A stretch of 64,000 nucleotides of DNA from Ignavibacteria bacterium (GTDB taxonomy: Bacteria > Bacteroidota > Ignavibacteria > Tepidaquicellales > Tepidaquicellaceae): NCBI GenBank assembly GCA_016704345.1, contig JADJAH010000011.1, positions 273,164 to 337,163 on the forward strand. Direction: 5' to 3'. The notes below the pieces were generated by a model, which saw only the letters and a program-made list of their open reading frames with translations, was not told where the DNA came from and did not search any database. The number at the start of each line of letters is the position of its first letter. Within the stretch, counting starts at the first letter, position 1. The translations under genes were made by a program, and so were the position numbers. This document shows positions 45,071 to 54,113 of this stretch, piece after piece.

Positions 45071-46564
45071 ATGAAAATAGAATTTCTGGAATCGTTCGAT
45101 CACTACCTTACACTTCCGAGGGAACAGGCATATAACGAATTCATGGACTCGAAGAATCTTGGAATTCTTCGGGTGATGATTATGGTCTTTGCATCTATAA
45201 TGTCGATCGCCATGATAATAAATATTGCCGTTCATCAGACCTTCAATTTCTCACATGTCTTTACACTGCTTTATGTGTTTGCTCTTGTTTGGTTAATTGT
45301 ATTCTATAAGAAAATATTCAATCTTTCCAATATCAGAAGATCTGTTATTGTATTATTGCTAATGCAATTATTGATGTTTGCAGTTGTGGATATGACATAC
45401 CCGGAAGACCCTGCTGAGACGGAAGAAGTTTCTGAGAAGAAGGAAAGCAAGAGTGAACAGAAATCCGGCGAGCAGAAAAAAGACGACAAAGAAAAACCAG
45501 ATGATAAAAAAGATGAAGGCACATCTTTGACTATCAAAACAGGCGGCAACGACTCGTACGAGGAATACATAATATTCTTTGCCATCATGCTCATGATATT
45601 CAAATTGCCAAGGCAGCAGATGCTGCAGTTATTCGCAATAGGATTCAGTGTGCCGTTGTTGCTGGGTTTCTTCACAAATGACACCGTCTCGTGGGCGAAG
45701 ACATTGCCTAACACGATTTTCGGACTCATACTTTTTGCAATTGCATTCAGTAATGAGAGGAGCCGGCAGAAGAAATTCTTCGAGCATTATGATTTTCAGT
45801 ACAGGAAGAATTTCGAAAGCATAAGAATGAAACGCGAACTGAACTATGCCCGCGATATTCAGCTTTCAATGCTTCCAAAAGGTGAAGCGGTGATAAACGG
45901 CGTTGGCATAGCCGGAGTCTCTCTTCCGGCAAGTGAAGTGGGAGGAGACTACTTTGATTATTTCAGGATCTCCGATCACGAAACAGGTGTCTTTATCTGT
46001 GACGTGTCGGGACACGGCGTGGCAAGCGGGCTGATGCTCTCCGCTTTGAGAGGATCGATGCATCTGATTCTCGATGACACATCGAACCCGAAGATCGTGG
46101 TAGAGAAACTTAACAAGATGATCCGCAAGACACAGAGCAGAAAAATGTTTGTGACCGCCGTGCTTGCGATAATTGACACTAACGAGAACAAGTGCCGCCT
46201 CTATAATGCCGGCCATCTCCCTCCGTACAGGATCTCCGGCGAAACAGGCGAGATCTTCAGAATAAAAAAACACGGCATAGCTCTTGGCGCAATGGGTACG
46301 GTTGACAAGACAGATTCGGATAATCTTGTTACGTTTGATTTCAAGAAAAACGACAAGATAATTCTTTATACAGACGGAGTGAATGAGGCGATGAACAATG
46401 TGAGAGATGAATACGGACTGGACAATCTTGAACTTTTCTTAAACGCAAACTCCACCAGAAGCGCCAAAGAACTGCTCGACGGAATCGTGACAGATGTAAA
46501 AAAGTTTTGCGGGGCAAGTGTTCAGCGCGATGACTTGTCGTTATTAATTATTGAAAGATTATGA
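45071..46564 (+). CDS. Membrane PP2C/SpoIIE-type serine phosphatase
   Basis: A 497-residue protein. The N-terminal half has about five or six hydrophobic helices, split by a highly charged Glu/Lys-rich cytoplasmic or periplasmic insert (about 110-160). The C-terminal half (about 250-497) is a SpoIIE/RsbU phosphatase domain. It has ARDIQLSMLPKGE, GGDYFDYF and FICDVSGHGVASGL (metal-binding Asp residues), then YTDGVNEA and DDLSLLII. Such enzymes dephosphorylate anti-sigma-factor antagonists in partner-switching systems. No partner (STAS or anti-sigma kinase) is seen nearby. It overlaps purE by 4 bp. Confidence 0.88.
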   Translation: MKIEFLESFDHYLTLPREQAYNEFMDSKNLGILRVMIMVFASIMSIAMIINIAVHQTFNFSHVFTLLYVFALVWLIVFYKKIFNLSNIRRSVIVLLLMQLLMFAVVDMTYPEDPAETEEVSEKKESKSEQKSGEQKKDDKEKPDDKKDEGTSLTIKTGGNDSYEEYIIFFAIMLMIFKLPRQQMLQLFAIGFSVPLLLGFFTNDTVSWAKTLPNTIFGLILFAIAFSNERSRQKKFFEHYDFQYRKNFESIRMKRELNYARDIQLSMLPKGEAVINGVGIAGVSLPASEVGGDYFDYFRISDHETGVFICDVSGHGVASGLMLSALRGSMHLILDDTSNPKIVVEKLNKMIRKTQSRKMFVTAVLAIIDTNENKCRLYNAGHLPPYRISGETGEIFRIKKHGIALGAMGTVDKTDSDNLVTFDFKKNDKIILYTDGVNEAMNNVRDEYGLDNLELFLNANSTRSAKELLDGIVTDVKKFCGASVQRDDLSLLIIERL

Positions 46565-47073
46565 AGAAAGAAATAAAGAAGAAACCGCTCGTAGGGATAA
46601 TCATGGGCTCTGATTCTGATTTAACAGTCATGAAGCAGGCGGCTGATGTGTTGGACGAATTTGGAATTGCTTATGAAGTAAAGATCACTTCTGCACACAG
46701 GACTCCGGATCTTATGTCGCAGTATTCAAAGACTGCATACAAACGCGGCATTAAAGTGATCATTGCCGGAGCAGGCGGCGCGGCGCATCTGCCGGGAATG
46801 AGCGCAGCACATTCACCAATTCCTGTCATCGGTGTTCCGGTGGAGACTAAAGCATTGGAAGGACTTGACTCGCTCTTGTCAATTGTTCAAATGCCTTACG
46901 GTGTTCCAGTAGCAACAGTGGCTATCAACAATGCACGCAACGCGGCTCTGCTTGCTGTGCAGATACTTGCTACATCAGATGACAGACTCCTTAACAAAGT
47001 CATTGCTTTCAAAGAAAAGATCAGAGATGAATCGAAAGCTAAAAATCTTTTATTGAAGAAGCTTCTGAAGTAA
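46561..47073 (+). CDS. purE: 5-(carboxyamino)imidazole ribonucleotide mutase PurE
   Basis: A 170-residue protein with the PurE signatures: GIIMGSDSDLTVMKQA, the SAHRTPD loop carrying the catalytic His, and GAGGAAHLPGM. It converts N5-CAIR to CAIR in purine synthesis. The start overlaps the phosphatase stop (ATGA). No purK is in the window. Confidence 0.95.
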   Translation: MKKEIKKKPLVGIIMGSDSDLTVMKQAADVLDEFGIAYEVKITSAHRTPDLMSQYSKTAYKRGIKVIIAGAGGAAHLPGMSAAHSPIPVIGVPVETKALEGLDSLLSIVQMPYGVPVATVAINNARNAALLAVQILATSDDRLLNKVIAFKEKIRDESKAKNLLLKKLLK

Positions 47074-47194
47074 GCTGATTGCTCTTGTTCATTACACGGA
47101 GATCATCTGAGAAAGGAAGAGTTCCCTGAGTATTCGTTCAGTTAAGAGTGCTCCGTTCTGATTTCAAGTTTTCTAAAATTCAAATTCAATTAAG

Positions 47195-47500
47195 TTTTTC
47201 TCTGTGTAACTCCGTGAAATCTCCGTGCTACTCCGTGTAAATGTTTTACTAAACAAAATGCTATTTCTTAAATTTTTCTCTGTGTAACTCTGTGAAATCT
47301 CCGTGCTACTCCGTGTAATGTTTTTCTAAACAAAATGCTCTTTCTTAAGTTTTTCTCTGTGTAACTCCGTGAAATCTCCGTGCTACTCTGTGTAAATGTT
47401 TTACTAAACAGAATGCTATTTCTTAAATTTTTCTCTGTGGGCCCGTAACTCCGTGCTTAAATTTTCTCTTTTTCTGGCGTGCTACTCCGTGTAATTGCTT
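47195..47500. repeat. CTCCGTGTAA-type repeat array (four long units)
   Basis: Four units of about 70 bp each contain TTTTTCTCTGTGTAACTC(C/T)GTG, AAATCTCCGTGCTACTC(C/T)GTGTAA and a tail, AATGTTTT...CTAAACA(A/G)AATGCT. The last copy is degraded with an inserted GGGCCCG. They occupy the gap between purE and the CpcT-like gene. The decamers are shared with 23998-24221. Confidence 0.85.
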
Positions 47501-47519
47501 TTAAATAAGTAAAGAAAAA

Positions 47520-48161
47520 ATGAAAAGAATCTCAAAGCTGATTTTTCTTGTTATCATCATCCTCACAACTTGCGAAGTGAGATCGCAACAGGTTCCGCTC
47601 CTAAAACAACCCGACATCAATGCGCTAGTTGCTTTGATGGAAGGCTCGTTCAGCAGTGAAGAGCAATCTCTCAACGATTCCGATTACTATGACATTCGTT
47701 TATATATGAAGAAGATCTGGACTGACAGGACAGACGGCAGATGGCTTTATGTTGAGCAAGCGGCGGCACAGATGGAGGATAAGCCCTACAGACAAAGGGT
47801 TTACCGAGTTGATCAGCAAAAGGACGGAAGTTTCATCAGCGAGGTTTATGAGTTGGAGGATCCTTTGAGATTTGCCGGAGAATGGAAGAGCGACAATCCT
47901 TTGTCACAGCTTTCACCCGATTCTCTGAAGAAGAAGGACGGTTGTACAGTCTATCTTACACTTGCCGACGACGGTTCATTCAAAGGAGGTACACAAGGTA
48001 TGGATTGTCTCAGCGAACTTCGGGGAGCAATGTATGCAACTTCAGAAGTAAGAATAGATACCGAAGGTTTGAAGACATGGGACAGAGGATTTGACAAAGA
48101 CGGAAAACAAGTTTGGGGAGCGGAGAAAGGTGGATATATTTTTAAGAGAATTGGGAATTGA
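47520..48161 (+). CDS. CpcT/CpeT-family (DUF1001) exported protein
   Basis: A 213-residue protein with a signal peptide of about 22 residues. Its body matches the CpcT/CpeT family layout: DINALVALMEGSFSSEEQ at the start, LYVEQAAAQMEDKPYRQRVY, GCTVYLT, and MYATSEVRIDTEGLKTWDRGFD then AEKGGYIFKR at the end. In cyanobacteria CpcT is a bilin lyase. In non-phototrophs the family is present with unknown function, and the signal peptide argues for an envelope role here. The long CTCCGTG array lies directly before it. Confidence 0.7.
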   Translation: MKRISKLIFLVIIILTTCEVRSQQVPLLKQPDINALVALMEGSFSSEEQSLNDSDYYDIRLYMKKIWTDRTDGRWLYVEQAAAQMEDKPYRQRVYRVDQQKDGSFISEVYELEDPLRFAGEWKSDNPLSQLSPDSLKKKDGCTVYLTLADDGSFKGGTQGMDCLSELRGAMYATSEVRIDTEGLKTWDRGFDKDGKQVWGAEKGGYIFKRIGN

Positions 48162-48263
48162 GAAATAATTGTTGCCAAAAGTTTGCGAATACTTGATTGA
48201 CCATCAATTGCCTGATAACACTTTTCCGGTTTGCTGATTGCCCTCTTTGATCACGCGAAGATT

Positions 48264-48815
48264 TTATTTTACCTTAAGATCCATTGTGATATTGTCAGTA
48301 TAAATATCATCCTGAATTTTTATGAAGTTTGTTTGTCTGCCGCTTATTTCAAATCCAATTTTCTTATACAACGAAATTCCGGCAACATTGCTCGCGAATA
48401 CTTGAAGCCAAAGTATTTCAAGTACAGGATTCTCTCTTGCCCAATTGATAACGCATTCCATTAGTAGAGTTCCGAGTCCTATGTCCCTCCATTCTTTCAA
48501 CATTCCCATTCCAATAACAGCGGTATGCCTGACCTTTGTCCGCTGTCCGCCTCTGAGATCAAGGTTGCCGAGTATTTTGTCATTGTGAGTCGCAATCAAA
48601 AGCAGGCTGTTCTCGCTTTCCATGAACGTTCGTATATACTTTACCTCATGGTCAATCGTGGGATTGAAACTTTCTTCTGTAATAAGAAATTCCTTACTAT
48701 CCATGATGTATGTCTTAGCAGTTTGCAAAAATTCTTCCGCGTCTTGCGGCTGACATTCTCTTATTATTACAAGTTCTCCGTTCTTAAGTCTTCTGCTTAC
48801 CGGTTGAAATTTCAT
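48264..48815 (-). CDS. GNAT-family N-acetyltransferase
   Basis: A 183-residue protein with the GNAT fold. The acetyl-CoA-binding motif A is at MGMLKEWRDIGLGTLLMEC (consensus R/Q-x-x-G-x-G). A following helix and ASNVAGISLYKKIGFEISG are the usual last part. It resembles RimJ/RimL-type or general GNAT enzymes; the substrate is unknown. A second GNAT gene lies 81 bp upstream on the same strand. Confidence 0.85.
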   Translation of the reverse strand: MKFQPVSRRLKNGELVIIRECQPQDAEEFLQTAKTYIMDSKEFLITEESFNPTIDHEVKYIRTFMESENSLLLIATHNDKILGNLDLRGGQRTKVRHTAVIGMGMLKEWRDIGLGTLLMECVINWARENPVLEILWLQVFASNVAGISLYKKIGFEISGRQTNFIKIQDDIYTDNITMDLKVK

Positions 48816-48896
48816 TTGATATGACTAATTCTTTGCGTTAGCGATTATTTGGGATTCTATGTATTGCTTCAACCTCGTTTCAAACAAGTTTCAATA

Positions 48897-49358
48897 TCAG
48901 CAACTATCTCTCAACTTCTTCTCAAAGCAAATACTATTCTCTACATTTTCATACTGTCCGAAATTTGGAATTCGTTTATAGTCATTCTTCTCATAAAGCC
49001 TTACGGCTTCAGTTTGTTTCAATCCGGTCTCCAGGATGCACTTTGTAAAGTTTAGTTCCATGGCCCACGCTTCCAGTTCCTTGAGAATCATAGTTGCAAT
49101 ACCTTCTCCACGTTTGCGAAGCGGCACATACATTCTCTTAACCTCCGTGGTGTCATTCGAGTATTCTTTGATTGCTCCGCAGCCCACGGGAGTGCTGCCT
49201 TCGTAGGCTAATATCACATGTCTTATCTTGTCGATCTTATTGTATTGTGCATAGAAAGAGTGTTCATCGCCGTCACGTATTCGAAGCTCCGCGTCAAGCT
49301 CTTCTACCAGTTTTCGAAAATCCGGATCTTCAGAATTTGTTCTGATGCACTTTGGCAT
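48897..49358 (-). CDS. GNAT-family N-acetyltransferase
   Basis: A 153-residue protein. Motif A is at RMYVPLRKRGEGIATMILKE (R-x-x-G-x-A), and the tail EAVRLYEKNDYKRIPNFG is typical of small GNATs such as the ElaA/PhnO-like group. The start is ATG at 49358. It probably acetylates a small amine; the substrate is unknown. It may share a promoter with the downstream GNAT gene. Confidence 0.85.
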   Translation of the reverse strand: MPKCIRTNSEDPDFRKLVEELDAELRIRDGDEHSFYAQYNKIDKIRHVILAYEGSTPVGCGAIKEYSNDTTEVKRMYVPLRKRGEGIATMILKELEAWAMELNFTKCILETGLKQTEAVRLYEKNDYKRIPNFGQYENVENSICFEKKLRDSC

Positions 49359-49672
49359 GAAATGTCTGACTTCGTCTAAGAAAAAGTGTCTTAAGCAAAA
49401 AACACTTTATTTATTAATCAATTTTTGAAATTCGGTCATCAACCTATTGAATATAATGTGCAACTTCAATCCACTTGCCTGATTTTGATCAACTCTACTC
49501 TGCAGATCTGAAAGTTTGAATATTATTTCATCTGCATTTCCTAAAGTAGAAACTGACTTTGACAATTAATAAACCTCAAATCATCATTGCCGTCCAAAAC
49601 GGTTTTCCACATCGAAAATTGTATCGAAATTTAGTTGGAGCATTAGGTTTCTTTCGGTTCGGAAAGACAACC

Positions 49673-49725
49673 CGCCTGCCTGCTGGTATGCATTTCACAC
49701 TTCAATGGCCAGTGGGCAGGCAGGC
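49673..49725. repeat. Single GCCTGCC...GGCAGGC palindromic unit
   Basis: GCCTGCCTGC at the left and GGGCAGGCAGGC at the right frame the same conserved middle (GGTATGCATTTCA...ATGGCCAGT) as the triple array at 42656. It sits inside the 461-bp element. Confidence 0.75.
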
Positions 49726-49728
49726 CTT

Positions 49729-49913
49729 CGTATAATTGCCGTTTAAAAAATTGTGAGCAATGGCGTAGCCTGCCCGGCATCGATTATTCAGAAGCAAAGA
49801 GTGTGAGGCAGACGGGCAAGAATTTCTGTTTGACGAAGCCCGACAGTGCTCTTCTGTCGGGCGAGGAGTTAAATTCTTGCAGCCATTGCGAGCAATTTTT
49901 AGGCAATTATACG
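49729..49913. repeat. Nested 185-bp inverted-repeat structure
   Basis: Four arms nest in register. CGTATAATTGCC (49729-49740) pairs with GGCAATTATACG (49902-49913). AAAAATTGTGAGCAATGGC (49746-49764) pairs with GCCATTGCGAGCAATTTTT (49882-49900). GCAAGAATTT (49816-49825) pairs with AAATTCTTGC (49871-49880). GCCCGACAG (49838-49846) pairs with CTGTCGGGC (49854-49862). Three of the four are perfect. A folded DNA or RNA hairpin is likely. Confidence 0.75.
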
Positions 49914-50159
49914 GCAGCGGGCGACTTTTCTTTGCCAAGCTTTCTTTAGCCTGCCCTGAGCTTGCGAAGGGTTCAAAAGAAAGCGGAAATGATTCTATTC
50001 TATGTAAATGGTTCGAATTAATTGCATTTTAAGAAAAACGTTTTAGACGGATGTGTCAAATTATTCTGCAAACACCTTCTTCGAATTCACATTTCTTTTG
50101 TTATTTTTGTATAAGATCAATTAACTATTTGATTACTTCACACCATAAACCGAATTGTC

Positions 50160-50975
50160 TTGTTTAAAAAATCACTCTTCTGGTGGATCATCGCATTCAT
50201 ATTCACACTAAGCATAGCATACTATCAGCGCGTTACCGGACCCACATATCCCGTAAGTGGAAAGATCATCATCAACGAAAGACTCATAGAGTATAAACTC
50301 CTTACTTCCAGCGAAAGTCATATCCCGGCAGAGATTGTGATAAGCGGAAACGTGAAAGGTATAAGCGGAAAGTCAGAGTATAGAAGATTCAAATCAAATG
50401 ACCAATGGCAGACAGCCGATTTCAAATCTGACGGGGAGAAGCTCACGGCAGGTTTGCCTCCTCAGCCGCCCGCAGGCAAGCTTGAATATATTGTAATTCT
50501 CAATGACGGAATGAAAGAATATCTGATCACGGAAGAGCCTGTTGTAATTCGGTTCAAAGGAGCTGTTCCTTTGTATATTCTAATACCTCATGTCATCTTC
50601 ATGTTTACGGCAATGTTGTTTTCAACAAGGACAGGTATAGAAGCGCTTAGAAAAGGACCAAGTCTTAAGTGGATGACTTTAGCCACGCTGATACTTTTGG
50701 GATTGGGAGGAATGCTGCTAGGACCCGTCGTTCAGAAATTTGCGTTCGGGGAATTCTGGACCGGCTGGCCGTTTGGACAGGACCTGACAGACAACAAAAC
50801 ACTAATAGCTTTTGCCGCATGGTTTGTTGCGTATCTGAGACTGAGAAAAGATGTTGCTAACCGTGGCTGGGTTATCGCCGCTTCAATAATATTGCTCTCA
50901 ATTTTTTTAATTCCGCACAGCATGTTCGGTTCGGAATTGGATCATACAACGGGAGAGGTTAAGACGGGGAGATAG
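50160..50975 (+). CDS. Membrane protein of unknown function
   Basis: A 271-residue protein starting at TTG 50160. It has a first transmembrane helix (about 8-25), then a roughly 110-residue extracytoplasmic beta-rich domain (PVSGKIIINERLIEYKLL, AEIVISGNVKG, YIVILNDG). Four helices follow (about 140-260). The C-terminus is DHTTGEVKTG. I do not recognise the family. The extracytoplasmic part resembles small immunoglobulin-like domains of envelope proteins. It is isolated between a repeat element and a convergent phosphoesterase gene. Confidence 0.5.
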   Translation: MFKKSLFWWIIAFIFTLSIAYYQRVTGPTYPVSGKIIINERLIEYKLLTSSESHIPAEIVISGNVKGISGKSEYRRFKSNDQWQTADFKSDGEKLTAGLPPQPPAGKLEYIVILNDGMKEYLITEEPVVIRFKGAVPLYILIPHVIFMFTAMLFSTRTGIEALRKGPSLKWMTLATLILLGLGGMLLGPVVQKFAFGEFWTGWPFGQDLTDNKTLIAFAAWFVAYLRLRKDVANRGWVIAASIILLSIFLIPHSMFGSELDHTTGEVKTGR

Positions 50976-51114
50976 TATCAAGTATTTGCAGATGTTCAGG
51001 TTCTGAACTGTCGTGTATTTTTTGTGTTCTCTTCATCAAAACAACAATTTATGTTTTTCAAAAGAAAATGAAACTTAGTGATTTGTACTAGTAAGCGATT
51101 TCATTCAGCCTCTC

Positions 51115-52329
51115 TTACGCCACCTTCACATCCCTCACAAGTGTGAACACAGTAATTTCCGATCGTGTGCCAAGCCGTACCGGGGGACCCCAGTATCCCG
51201 TTCCTTTGCTGACATAGATCCAAGTGCCGTCGTGATCATGAAGTCCAGATATGTACGGCTGTGACAATGCCGCGGCAAAGTTCCACGGAAAAAATTGGCC
51301 GCCGTGAGTGTGGCCGGAGATCTGCAGATCAAAGCCAAGCGGCGATGCTTCGTGCACACTCTTTGGTTGATGAGCAAGGAGGATCTTGACATCGCTTTGC
51401 GGAGCGTTTGCAATAGATGCTGCGGGATTGGAAATATGACTTTCCAGAAATCCTCCTCCGCTGGTATCAGTCACACCCGCAAAGAGAATATTGCTGTCTC
51501 CTATTTTTAGGACTTCATTTGAATTCAGAAGAACTTTCATACCAAGTCGCCCGGCTTCTTCAACCCACTGTTCAACACCTGAGTAATATTCGTGATTGCC
51601 TGTTACAAAGTAAGTTCCGTACTTTGATTTCATCCGTGAGAACGGCTCAACATCATTCCTGAGATGCTCAACCGAACCATCAACCATATCACCGGTAAAA
51701 GCGATTACATCCGCTCTCAACTCATTCACCATGCCGACAATGGTCTCAATAAAATCTCTCTTTATTGTAAGCCCGGCATGTATGTCAGTGATCTGAACTA
51801 TCCTGAATCCGTTCAATGCTTCAGGAAGATCTTTTATGGAAATATCTATTTCCTTTATTGCCGGTCTGCGCCGCGCTTCAAACACACCATATGCAGTTAG
51901 TCCTGCAGCCGCACCAATTATTCCGAGATTCATTGTTTGAATTAACATGTTCCTTCTCCCGGGATCGGGCGGATCATTTAAAGACTCCACGTGCCTTTCT
52001 GATCCTTTGAACAATGCAAACAGTTTCCGAAATGCATTTGCAACGAGCCATGCAACATCGCGGATGACAAGTAATGTGAATAGAAATGAAAGGAAACCAA
52101 TGCTTACATAACTGACCCACGAGAGACGGTCGCTCCAATCCTCATAACCGGATATCTCTAATGATATTGTAAGCGGAGGAAGGAGAGCAAGCAGAATGAG
52201 CGATGTCCATGCCAGCAATTTCCACTTCCTGCCAAGCTTGGCAGGTGCAATCAGCCGCCAACCTATATAGGAACAACCGATTGCAAGAATTAAAAATACA
52301 ATCAGGAAAAATATTATAAACTGCGTCAT
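51115..52329 (-). CDS. Membrane-anchored metallophosphoesterase (YkuE-like)
   Basis: A 404-residue protein with four hydrophobic helices in the first 150 residues. A calcineurin-like phosphoesterase domain follows with all metal motifs: TDIHAGL, FTGDMVDG, VTGNHEYY, LLAHQP and ISGHTHGGQ. The topology resembles the YkuE/YaeI group of membrane phosphodiesterases, which act on lipids or nucleotides at the outer face of the membrane. Substrate unknown. Confidence 0.88.
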   Translation of the reverse strand: MTQFIIFFLIVFLILAIGCSYIGWRLIAPAKLGRKWKLLAWTSLILLALLPPLTISLEISGYEDWSDRLSWVSYVSIGFLSFLFTLLVIRDVAWLVANAFRKLFALFKGSERHVESLNDPPDPGRRNMLIQTMNLGIIGAAAGLTAYGVFEARRRPAIKEIDISIKDLPEALNGFRIVQITDIHAGLTIKRDFIETIVGMVNELRADVIAFTGDMVDGSVEHLRNDVEPFSRMKSKYGTYFVTGNHEYYSGVEQWVEEAGRLGMKVLLNSNEVLKIGDSNILFAGVTDTSGGGFLESHISNPAASIANAPQSDVKILLAHQPKSVHEASPLGFDLQISGHTHGGQFFPWNFAAALSQPYISGLHDHDGTWIYVSKGTGYWGPPVRLGTRSEITVFTLVRDVKVA

Positions 52330-52462
52330 TTGTTATAAAGTCATTGATCGGTCAAATGTCCGCAATGTCTCACTGCTTTTAACTTTACAGGAAACGAGTG
52401 TTGACATCAAAGTTAATTCGTATCTACTCTTCTGATTCAAAGAAGAAGAAGATTAACAGACT

Positions 52463-53112
52463 CTACTTTCTCAAAAGTTTGAATGCATGCATCCACTCAT
52501 TGTTAAGAAATCCCGGTATGCACCAAAGTATGCAAAGCGGCTCGATTGCCCGAGCGGCTTCTACTTTGCCCATGTCTTCGGTCTCCCATCCAAACTGATC
52601 GAGAATAATTCTCACTTCAGATTTTGCCGCATCATTATTACCTGCAATAAACATTGACGGCTTCACTCCGTTAAAATCAGGATTAACCATCAAAGCATTG
52701 CCCACGCAGCTGAAGCATTTCACAAAGTTGACTTCGGGAGCAAGTTTTGCAAGCGCTCCATAAGGGAATCATCGAGCGATGTGAAGAAGCTTAGTACTCC
52801 GTTTACAGGCGGGTTTTCGGCAATAGGGTTTGTCGCATCAAGGATTGTTTTGCCTTTGAGATTGCTCAAACCGGCCGACTTAATTGCGGCTTCAGCTCCT
52901 GTGCCTTTGGTGGCAAGAACTATTATCTCTCCAAACCTCGCCGTTTCTTCAAATGTCCCTGTTTCAGCTTTACCGCCGGTCTTCTCTTTTAGTTCTGCAT
53001 GTTTCGAAGCATTGCCGGTACCTATCATTACTTCATAGCCGTGTTTGATGAATCCGTTTGCGAGTACCTGTCCAACAACACCGGATCCAATCACACCAAT
53101 TTTTTTGCTCAA
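52463..53112 (-). pseudogene. NADPH-dependent F420-reductase-like oxidoreductase, frameshifted
   Basis: The N-terminal frame (stop at 52720) encodes KKIGVIGSGVVGQVLANGF, a Rossmann NADP motif, and IIVLATKGTG and ILDATNP typical of F420H2:NADP oxidoreductases. The C-terminal frame continues VNFVKCFSCVGNALMV to a stop at 52463. One missing G near 52756 (GAGCGC for GAGGCGC) joins them as DSLMEALAKLAPEVNFVK. The start is TTG at 53112 with AGGAG upstream. The longer frame to 53220 is only repeat DNA. The joined length is about 216 residues. F420 use is unproven here. Confidence 0.75.
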
Positions 53113-53165
53113 TTTAGATTTCTCCTTATGTTTAATATTTGTTAATATCAGACGTGCTAAAATTT

Positions 53166-53250
53166 TTTCCATTTTCCATTTTCCACTCTCCATTTTCCAT
53201 TCTCCACTTTCCACTTTCAACTTTCAACTTTCAACTTTTAACTTTCAACT
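53166..53250. repeat. Heptamer array (TTTTCCA / TTTCAAC)
   Basis: Twelve or so 7-bp units begin as TTTTCCA/CTCTCCA and turn into CTTTCAA/CTTTTAA. It joins two array types seen separately at 36150 and 32970. Confidence 0.8.
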
Positions 53251-53768
53251 TAAAGATATCTGTCTTTTATCACATTACAATGATGAACATTATGTCCTGC
53301 AATGATCCAGCCTATAGCTCTTGCAGTGACTGAAACTTCATTGGCGAAGCCTTTAAAGTCCAGCATATCAGTTGTCATATACCTGTACAGCTGAATGGTC
53401 GAATCACGAACCGCAAGGTATTCATTTTTTATATCGTCAAGATTTCTTCCCGATACATTAGCGTTTTCTGCATAGTCATTCTCTTCAAAGCCCGGAAGGA
53501 CGGTAGCATCTCTTCTCGAGAATCTCAAAGCCCTGTACGCAAAGACCCGTTCGGAATCTATGATGTGAGACATGACCTGCTTGATGCTCCATTTTCCCGC
53601 TGCATAGGCATAATCTTCTTTTGAAACGGGTATGTTCTTCAGCAGGTCAAGGGTTATACTATTGCTCTCATCAAGAGTCTTTATGAGATCGTTGCCTTCA
53701 GCCAACTTTGTGTAGTTCAGGTAATAAGAAGGAATATCGCTTTCATGCGGCCTTGTGATAGTTTCCAT
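53250..53768 (-). CDS. DinB-family protein
   Basis: A 172-residue protein. The ATG at 53768 (METITRPHESD) is preferred over the extension to 53810. It shows the DinB-like helical pattern with histidines in QVMSHIIDSERVFAYRALR and WIIAGHNVHHCNVIKDRY, matching metal ligands of the DinB_2 branch. Function beyond a metal-binding bundle is open. A second, dissimilar DinB-like gene is at 23471. Confidence 0.8.
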   Translation of the reverse strand: METITRPHESDIPSYYLNYTKLAEGNDLIKTLDESNSITLDLLKNIPVSKEDYAYAAGKWSIKQVMSHIIDSERVFAYRALRFSRRDATVLPGFEENDYAENANVSGRNLDDIKNEYLAVRDSTIQLYRYMTTDMLDFKGFANEVSVTARAIGWIIAGHNVHHCNVIKDRYL

Positions 53769-53924
53769 GAGATTGAATTTGGCTCGGTAATAATTGTTCA
53801 ATATAATCAAACGCTCATTGAAAATAATTCCGCAAATATGTCGTGATTGAATTTGATTCTTCTCGGTGGCGTCAGAAAGCTCACTTTAAAGAGGCAATCT
53901 AAAAACCTGTCGCCCCCGCCCGCC

Positions 53925-54030
53925 TGCCTGCCGGGATGCATTTCAAACTTTGATGGCCAGTTGGCAGGCAGGCCTGCTGAGAGTATAATTTGGTTAGACG
54001 ACTGCGTACAAGCCTGCCTGAGAGTATGCA
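53925..54030. repeat. GCCTGCC palindromic unit plus a half unit
   Basis: GCCTGCCTGCC (53929-53939) ... GGCAGGCAGGC (53962-53972) encloses GGGATGCATTTCAAACTTTGATGGCC. A half unit, GCCTGCCTGAGAGTATGCATTCCAC, follows at 54012. It is in the gap between two minus-strand genes. Confidence 0.7.
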
Positions 54031-54113
54031 TTCCACACTTAAATGGTTACTGTGTCACCCGGATGAATTGCAAATGAATGCTCACAACTTAAGTCGTGGG
54101 CTTTATGAACTGA

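Larger units (their letters stand above)
49590..50050. mobile_element. 461-bp MITE-like element with inverted termini
   Basis: The left end CCGTCCAAAACGGTTTTC (49590-49607) is the inverted match (16 of 18) of the right end (50033-50050). Inside lies one GCCTGCC palindrome unit and a 185-bp nested inverted structure (next entry). There is no transposase. Related ends occur at 42874 and 62634, so it is a dispersed family. Non-coding; the rest of 49359-50159 holds no convincing gene. Confidence 0.6.

Noticed and set aside
49702..49938. A 78-codon minus frame
   Set aside because: It lies entirely inside the nested hairpin element; the amino acid sequence follows from the repeat arms.
53113..53220. 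N-terminal extension of the F420-reductase-like frame
   Set aside because: Those codons are the heptamer array; the TTG at 53112 has a ribosome site and starts the Rossmann motif.
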